Shown here one piece after another: positions 14,547 to 19,192 of a DNA stretch of 19,192 bases. Source of the DNA: JAQGMJ01 sp036271855. GTDB taxonomy: Bacteria; Pseudomonadota; Gammaproteobacteria; Burkholderiales; JAEUOS01. The translations under genes and the position numbers were made by a program. Every line of letters begins with the position of its first letter. The first letter of the stretch is position 1. The notes under the pieces were generated by a model. The model did no database searches and was not told the origin of the DNA. It saw only the letters and a list, made by a program, of their open reading frames with translations. The stretch is taken from contig DATAZV010000118.1 in NCBI GenBank assembly GCA_036271855.1, positions 1 to 19,192 on the forward strand. Direction: 5' to 3'.

Positions 14547-15445
14547 ACGGACTCCAGTTGTTGTTCAGGTTTGGCCCCGGCGACGTGGGCAATCACGCCG
14601 GAAACATCGGCGCCTTCCGTTTCGGCATCTTCCGGCGCGCCGAGGATGGCGTTCCATTCGATGATTTTCAGTTCGCCGGCATGCGTCTCCACCAGCGCGG
14701 TCAGGCTTTCGACCCAGTCGCCGTCGTTGCAATAGAGCAGGCCGTCGATCTCGCGGATTTCCGCCTTGTGGATGTGGCCGCAGATCACGCCATCCAGCCC
14801 GCGGCGCTTCGCCTCGTGGGTCAGCGCATGCTCGAAGTCGCTGATGAAATTCACTGCGTTTTTCACCTTGTGCTTCAGGTATTGCGATAGCGACCAGTAG
14901 GGAAAGCCCAGGCGGGTGCGCCAGTGGTTGACCCAGTGGTTGAGCTTGAGCACCATGGTGTAAAGCGTGTCGCCCAGGTGCGCCAGCCATTTGGCGTGGC
15001 GGATCACGCCGTCGAACAGGTCGCCGTGGATCACCAGCATCTTCTTGCCGGTGGCCAGGGTATGCACCACCTCGCCCTGCACCTCGATGCCGCCGAAGGT
15101 CAGGCCGAGATAGTCGCGCAGCGGCTCGTCGTGATTGCCGGGCACGTAGATCACGTGCGCGCCCTTGCGCGCGCGGCGCAAAATTTTCTGGATGACGTCG
15201 TTGTGCGCCTGGCGCCAGTACCAGTTGCGGCGCAGTTGCCAGGCGTCAATGATGTCGCCCACCAGATACAGGGTGTCGGACTCGTTGTGGCGCAGGAAGT
15301 CCAGCAGGTACTCGGCTTTGCAGCCGGCGGTGCCCAGATGGATGTCGGAGATCCAGATGGTGCGATATCCGGGCTTGTGATCAGGTGGCAGGTCGTTGGG
15401 GCGCACGGTCCTTGAAATCGGAGCGAATAAGCCGAATTGGACCAT
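14543..15445 (-). CDS. LpxH-like metallophosphoesterase (UDP-2,3-diacylglucosamine diphosphatase family)
   Basis: A 300-residue calcineurin-type phosphoesterase with all metal motifs: SDIHLG (D34, H36), GDIID (D64), GNHD (103-106), HGDLFD (H140) and GHIH (H224, H226). The order and spacing fit the COG2908 group that includes LpxH, which cuts UDP-2,3-diacylglucosamine to lipid X and UMP in lipid A synthesis. Escherichia LpxH is about 240 residues; this protein is longer, with an N-terminal extension and a long middle helix region. In Burkholderiales the main LpxH usually lies elsewhere, so this may be a paralogue with a different pyrophosphate substrate. The start is uncertain: ATG at 15445 or GTG at 15469, neither with a clear ribosome site. 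It overlaps the GT4 gene by four bases. Confidence 0.85.
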   Translation of the reverse strand: MVQFGLFAPISRTVRPNDLPPDHKPGYRTIWISDIHLGTAGCKAEYLLDFLRHNESDTLYLVGDIIDAWQLRRNWYWRQAHNDVIQKILRRARKGAHVIYVPGNHDEPLRDYLGLTFGGIEVQGEVVHTLATGKKMLVIHGDLFDGVIRHAKWLAHLGDTLYTMVLKLNHWVNHWRTRLGFPYWSLSQYLKHKVKNAVNFISDFEHALTHEAKRRGLDGVICGHIHKAEIREIDGLLYCNDGDWVESLTALVETHAGELKIIEWNAILGAPEDAETEGADVSGVIAHVAGAKPEQQLESV

Positions 15446-15487
15446 CGGCGCATTGCGACCGCGTGACACGCGCGTGAAGCTTTTGTG

Positions 15488-15505
15488 ACGCGCCTTTCGG
15501 CGCGT
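15488..15505 (-). repeat. Seven-base hairpin with GAAA loop
   Basis: ACGCGCC and GGCGCGT pair perfectly across a four-base loop that reads GAAA on the minus strand, a stable GNRA-type tetraloop. It lies between the MmgE/PrpD stop and the LpxH-like gene start. The sequence after it on the minus strand (CACAAAAG) is not a U-tract, so termination is doubtful. It may be a leader structure of the downstream gene or an mRNA 3' end stabiliser. Confidence 0.35.
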
Positions 15506-15530
15506 GTGCTGCCCGCTTTTCTACCTGCTG

Positions 15531-16925
15531 CTACTTCAGCATCAGCTTGACCAGTGCATCGGCGCGTTCCAGGCGATCGAGCTCACTGCAACTCTGGATG
15601 ATCGCGTCGAACTGCGCCTCGGCAATCGGCAGGCCGGAGACGATCAGGCGAATGCGCTTGGCCTGCTCCGCAAAGTCCCAGATGAACTCACGCCCGGTTC
15701 CTTGCAGCATGTAGCTCTTGCCGTCCCTGGTAAAAATGGTAATGCGCGGGCCGAACAGGGTCATGGTGTGCGATGGGATCAGCGTGACGCGCCGGGTCAA
15801 CTCCGCCACCTCGGGCGGGTCGTCGGCGCCGGCGGTCTGCGGCACCCATTCGCGCAGCATCGGAAAGCCGCGCGCCACCGCGGCATAGGCGAGATGGTAG
15901 GCGGTGCTGCCCGGCTTGTGGATCTGGTCTTCGCGGCGTACGGGAAAGGCCGGGCTGGGGTATTGGGTCTCCAGCCAGTTGACCACCGCCTCGATGCGCT
16001 CGATGTCCTGGTGGCGGATGTTGTTCTCTTCGCACAGTCGCGCGGTGACGTCGATGTGGGCGATGTTGTAGCCGGAGACCGAGTAGATGCGATACAGGGT
16101 TTCGAGGAACATCCAGTCGCGGCCGAGGTTCTCGGTGACCTTGGTGAGGTCGGTATGCGTCTGCCCGACAAAGCTGTAAGTCAGCTCGCCGCGGTTGTTG
16201 CCGACATAGGCGTGATAAAAGCCAGCCTCGCCTTCCAGCACGGTCTCGCCGCCGACATGCCCTTGCTTGGCCAGGGCGACGGCGAGCATGGCGTTGCGCA
16301 CCGCCGCGCCCTCGCGCAGCGCGCGGCCGCCGCTGCGCGCGCCTTCGAGATTGCCGCTGGCCAGGCTGGCGCATAACGCGATAGTGCTGTTCATCTGCTC
16401 TTCATCATGGCCGAAGATTTTCGCCGCCGCCACCGCCGCGCCGAAAATGCCGAACACCGGGCTGGCGTGAAAGCCGCGCGCCATCAGGGTGGGGATTACG
16501 TCCGCCGCCAGACGCTCCATCACTTCATAACCGGCCGCCACCGCGGTGATGAACTCGCGGCCGGAGGCGCCGGTGGTTTCTGCCGCAGCGAGGGCAGCCG
16601 GAATCACGCTGGTGCCGGGGTGCATCAGCATGCGGAAGGTGTCCCACTTGCCACCGGCGAAAGCCGCTTCGGAATTGACGAAGGCGGCGCCGCCCCGGGT
16701 TGCCTTGCCGCCATGGACCATCATGGTGGCGCCGTTTTGCACGCCCGCCTCTTCAGTGCTGATCAGCTCGAAGGCATCGCGCCCGGGCTTGGTCTGCGCG
16801 CCGATCAGGATGGACGAGAGGCAATGCAGGGTCACGCCCTTGGCGCGGTCGATCACCGGCGGCGGCAGGTCTTCGTAGCGCAGGCCCACCACCCATTGCG
16901 CGAATTGCCGGCTGAGGGAAGTCAT
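15531..16925 (-). CDS. MmgE/PrpD family protein
   Basis: A 464-residue enzyme of the family that includes 2-methylcitrate dehydratase (PrpD) and cis-aconitate decarboxylase. Seen are the all-helical N-terminal domain with LHCLSSILIGA, the substrate-loop segment around KWDTFRMLMHPGTSVIPAALAAAE, then GRALREGAAVRNAMLAVALAKQG. The C-terminal part has the smaller alpha/beta domain. Many members have no known substrate and act on di- or tricarboxylates. It follows the Bug-type binding protein by 38 bases and has a good AGGAGAG ribosome site before the ATG at 16925, so the two are likely one operon for uptake and breakdown of an organic acid. It is not a propionate operon: prpB and prpC are absent nearby. 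Confidence 0.92.
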   Translation of the reverse strand: MTSLSRQFAQWVVGLRYEDLPPPVIDRAKGVTLHCLSSILIGAQTKPGRDAFELISTEEAGVQNGATMMVHGGKATRGGAAFVNSEAAFAGGKWDTFRMLMHPGTSVIPAALAAAETTGASGREFITAVAAGYEVMERLAADVIPTLMARGFHASPVFGIFGAAVAAAKIFGHDEEQMNSTIALCASLASGNLEGARSGGRALREGAAVRNAMLAVALAKQGHVGGETVLEGEAGFYHAYVGNNRGELTYSFVGQTHTDLTKVTENLGRDWMFLETLYRIYSVSGYNIAHIDVTARLCEENNIRHQDIERIEAVVNWLETQYPSPAFPVRREDQIHKPGSTAYHLAYAAVARGFPMLREWVPQTAGADDPPEVAELTRRVTLIPSHTMTLFGPRITIFTRDGKSYMLQGTGREFIWDFAEQAKRIRLIVSGLPIAEAQFDAIIQSCSELDRLERADALVKLMLK

Positions 16926-16963
16926 GTCGTTTCTCTCCTAAATAGGGTTTTCGTTACCCGGCG

Positions 16964-17923
16964 CTATTCCGGCTTGATGCCGGCGGCCTTGATGACGCCG
17001 GCCCAGCGCTCGGAATCGGTCTTCAGATATGTCGCCAGTTCGGCGGGCGTGCCCCAGCTGGGTACCGCCCCGTCAGCGGCGAACTTCTGTTTGATGTCGG
17101 CGCTGCGCAGGATCTTGTTCAGCTCGCCGTTGAGCCGGGCAACGATAGGCTGCGGCAGCCCGGCCGGCCCGTACAGGCCCCACCACTGGATCGACTCGAA
17201 GCCCGGCAATATCTCCGCGATCGCCGGCAGGTCGGGCTCGCCCGGCATGCGTTTGGCGCTGGTGACCGCGAGCGCGCGCAGCTTGCCGCTTTTCACATGG
17301 TTGCTGACGCTGGGAAACACCGCGAACAGGAAGGAGGTCTGGCCGGCGATGGTGTCGATCACCGCCGGCGCCGCGCCCTTGTAGGGCACGTGCAATATCT
17401 TCACCCCCAGGCGCTGCGCGAACCATTCGCCGGTAAGATGGCTCACCGTGCCGGCACCGTTGGAGGCGAAAGTCAGCGACTCCGGTTTGGCTTTGGCCAG
17501 CTCGATCAATTCCTTGAGGCTCTTCGCCGGCAGTGAGGGCGCCGCCACCAGCACGTTCGGCGCGTAGCCGAGGAAAATGACCGGCGCCAGATCGGTGAAA
17601 GGGTTGTAGCTTTGCTTGAGTGTCAGGTGCGGATTGATCGACAGCGAACTGGAGGACGCCAGCAGCAGGGTGTAGCCGTCGGGCGCCGAGCGCGCAACCT
17701 GCTCGGTGCCGATCGCCCCGCCCGCGCCGGCGCGATTGTCGACGATGAACTGTGCCGGCAACGACTCCGACAGCTTTTGCGCCAGATGCCGCGCCACGAT
17801 GTCGACCGCGCCGCCGGCGGGAAACGGCACCACCACCCGCACCGGCTTGTCGGGATAGGTCTGCGCCTGCGCTGCCGTTGCAAGCCCGCACAGCAACAGC
17901 CAGGCCAGGGATAGCCGCTTCAT
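16964..17923 (-). CDS. Bug-family (TctC) periplasmic solute-binding protein
   Basis: A 319-residue tripartite tricarboxylate transporter substrate-binding protein. The N-terminus has a clear Sec signal: MKRLS, a hydrophobic core LAWLLLCGLATA and a likely cut after AQA near residue 20. The mature protein opens with the family hallmark YPDKPVRVVVPFPAGGAVD, followed by IVDNRAGAGGAIGTE and later PYKGAAPA. These proteins bind carboxylates or similar ligands in the periplasm, and are very numerous in Burkholderiales, often without their own membrane subunits; none (TctA/TctB) is seen here. The ATG at 17923 has GGAAC at good spacing. It is probably co-transcribed with MmgE/PrpD, which would handle the ligand. 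Confidence 0.95.
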   Translation of the reverse strand: MKRLSLAWLLLCGLATAAQAQTYPDKPVRVVVPFPAGGAVDIVARHLAQKLSESLPAQFIVDNRAGAGGAIGTEQVARSAPDGYTLLLASSSSLSINPHLTLKQSYNPFTDLAPVIFLGYAPNVLVAAPSLPAKSLKELIELAKAKPESLTFASNGAGTVSHLTGEWFAQRLGVKILHVPYKGAAPAVIDTIAGQTSFLFAVFPSVSNHVKSGKLRALAVTSAKRMPGEPDLPAIAEILPGFESIQWWGLYGPAGLPQPIVARLNGELNKILRSADIKQKFAADGAVPSWGTPAELATYLKTDSERWAGVIKAAGIKPE

Positions 17924-18002
17924 CGTTTGTTCCGTTGGGAAGGCGCCTAGGCGGAAGCCCGGCGCCGCGCTATCTTAGCGAAACGGCTGTCCCGCACGGA
18001 CC

Positions 18003-18025
18003 AATTCGCAGCGATGCGGCGAATT
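18003..18025. repeat. Inverted repeat upstream of the Bug gene
   Basis: AATTCGC (18003-18009) and GCGAATT (18019-18025) form a perfect seven-base inverted repeat with a nine-base centre. It lies in the 142-base gap, about 80 bases upstream of the Bug gene start and 40 bases after the polyphosphate kinase stop. There is no U-tract on either side, so an operator for a regulator of the Bug-MmgE operon is as likely as a transcript-end hairpin. The gap shows no other gene. Confidence 0.4.
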
Positions 18026-18065
18026 AGCACTTGCCGCTTGCCGCCGCGTCGCGCGGCCGCCTGCC

Positions 18066-19192
18066 CTAGCGGGCGTGGCGCCGGCCCTTGAGCACGCTTT
18101 GCATCGCCTTCAGCTTCAGGGTGCCCGGCCCGGCCGGCTTGCCCAGTGATGCGAGCAGGCGCTCCTGCACCGTGGTCTGGCCGACGGCGCGATGGGTGTA
18201 TTCGCCGTCCGACCTGAGTTCCCAGGTGCCGGCATCGCGCCGCAAATAAGGCGCCAGGCCTTCGTTGAACACGCGCTTCTTCAGCTTGGCATCGAGCACC
18301 GGGTAGGCCACTTCGACGCGGCGGAAAAAATTGCGGTCCATCCAGTCCGCGCTGGACAAATACACCACGGATTCGCCGCCGTTTTCAAACCAGTAGATGC
18401 GGCTGTGCTCGAGAAAGCGGCCGATCGCCGAAACCACGCGGATGTTTTCCGAGATGCCCGGCACCCCCGGCACCAGGGCGCAGGCGCCGCGGATGATCAG
18501 CTCCACCTTCACCCCCGCCTGGCTGGCGGCATATAGCGCGGCGATCACCTTCGGCTCCAGCAACGCATTCATCTTGGCGACGATGCGCCCCTTGATGCCG
18601 GCCTGGGCGTTGCGCGCCTCGTTGCGGATCGCCGCCATCACGTTGTCGTGCATCGAGAACGGCGCCTGCCAGATGCGCGCCAGCTTCCTCGCCTGCGACA
18701 CGCCGGTGAGCTGGCGGAACACCTCGTTGGCATCGGTGCACAACTCGCGGTCGGCGGTGATCAGGCCGAAATCGGTATACAGGCGCGCGGTGCGCGGATG
18801 GTAGTTGCCGGTGCCCAGGTGCACATAGCGGGTCATCCGCGCGCCCTCGCGGCGCACCACCAGGCACATCTTCGCGTGTGTTTTATGCCCGACCACGCCG
18901 TAGACCACGTGCGCGCCCGACTGCTCCAGGCGCGAGGCCCAGTTGATGTTGGTCTCCTCGTCGAAGCGCGCCATCAGCTCGACCACCACCGTCACTTCCT
19001 TGCCGCTGCGCGCGGCGCGGATCAACAGCTCCATCAGCTCGGACTCGGTGCCGGTGCGGTAGATAGTCTGCTTGATCGCCACCACCGCCGGGTCGGAGGC
19101 GGCGGCGCGCACGAAATCGAGCACCGGGTCGAACGATTCGAACGGATGATGCAGCAGGATGTCGCCGGCCGCGATGATCTCGAACACGTGCT
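18066..19192 (-). CDS. ppk1: Polyphosphate kinase 1, C-terminal part (cut by the window edge)
   Basis: The last 375 or so residues of polyphosphate kinase, which makes inorganic polyphosphate from ATP by way of a phosphohistidine. The frame stays open to the right edge; the full enzyme is normally about 690 residues, so roughly the first half is outside. Seen are DILLHHPFESF, the VGHKTHAKM segment with the autophosphorylated histidine, the RYVHLGTGNYHPRTARLYTDFGL block, FLEHSRIYWFENGG with the second conserved histidine, and VYLSSADWMDRNFFRRVEVAYPVLD. These are the PPK1 C1 and C2 domains, both intact to the stop (TAG at 18066). The last 40 residues form a basic tail ending GRRHAR. It is a housekeeping gene with no evident link to the sugar genes. 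Confidence 0.97.
   Translation of the reverse strand, partial: HVFEIIAAGDILLHHPFESFDPVLDFVRAAASDPAVVAIKQTIYRTGTESELMELLIRAARSGKEVTVVVELMARFDEETNINWASRLEQSGAHVVYGVVGHKTHAKMCLVVRREGARMTRYVHLGTGNYHPRTARLYTDFGLITADRELCTDANEVFRQLTGVSQARKLARIWQAPFSMHDNVMAAIRNEARNAQAGIKGRIVAKMNALLEPKVIAALYAASQAGVKVELIIRGACALVPGVPGISENIRVVSAIGRFLEHSRIYWFENGGESVVYLSSADWMDRNFFRRVEVAYPVLDAKLKKRVFNEGLAPYLRRDAGTWELRSDGEYTHRAVGQTTVQERLLASLGKPAGPGTLKLKAMQSVLKGRRHAR

Noticed and set aside
13602..14735. Plus-strand open frame of 377 codons opposite the GT4 gene
   Set aside because: Antisense to a clear GT4 protein; no domain content.
1..19192. Mobile elements, CRISPR arrays, tRNA or rRNA genes
   Set aside because: Looked for transposase motifs, regular direct repeats and RNA gene signatures on both strands by eye; none was found.

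Overview
The window is about 19.2 kb of GC-rich DNA with long shadow frames antisense to real genes. A Bug/TctC binding protein paired with an MmgE/PrpD enzyme, the polyphosphate kinase type and the envelope sugar genes all suggest a betaproteobacterium, most likely Burkholderiales. The taxonomic call is inference from gene content; no rRNA is present. Nearly every gene lies on the minus strand. The exception is a two-gene plus-strand unit at 4359-5882.

Layout from left to right. Two tandem TPR proteins with a C-terminal GT9-like glycosyltransferase domain (46-3340) and a SAM-dependent methyltransferase (3392-4015) read left. A 343-bp divergent region carries a good sigma70-type promoter. It is followed on the plus strand by a small protein of unknown function (4359-4691) and a VioA/DesI-type sugar aminotransferase (4704-5882). 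A tightly packed minus-strand block converges on the aminotransferase. In its transcription order the block is a Rieske oxygenase, a KAS III-like synthase, an acyl carrier protein, a second KAS III-like synthase, an SDR reductase and a NeuD/PglD-type left-handed beta-helix acyltransferase. Upstream of this block lie a putative CgeB-like glycosyltransferase (10890-12296) and RmlB, dTDP-glucose 4,6-dehydratase (12360-13430). A translationally coupled pair follows, a GT4 glycosyltransferase and an LpxH-like phosphoesterase. The right end is MmgE/PrpD, a Bug-type periplasmic binding protein, and the C-terminal part of polyphosphate kinase, cut by the window edge.

The central part reads as one pathway. 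RmlB would make dTDP-4-keto-6-deoxyglucose, and the VioA-like enzyme would aminate it at C4. The KAS III/ACP/SDR set would build a short 3-oxo- and then 3-hydroxyacyl-ACP, and the NeuD-like enzyme would place that acyl group on the sugar amine. The methyltransferase could O-methylate the sugar, and the TPR-glycosyltransferases could attach it to a protein. The logic matches the modified viosamine on Pseudomonas syringae flagellin (a 3-hydroxybutanamido, 2-O-methyl sugar) and the related anthrose of Bacillus. The added Rieske oxygenase and the doubled KAS III are the unusual parts. Every substrate assignment is inference from family and context.
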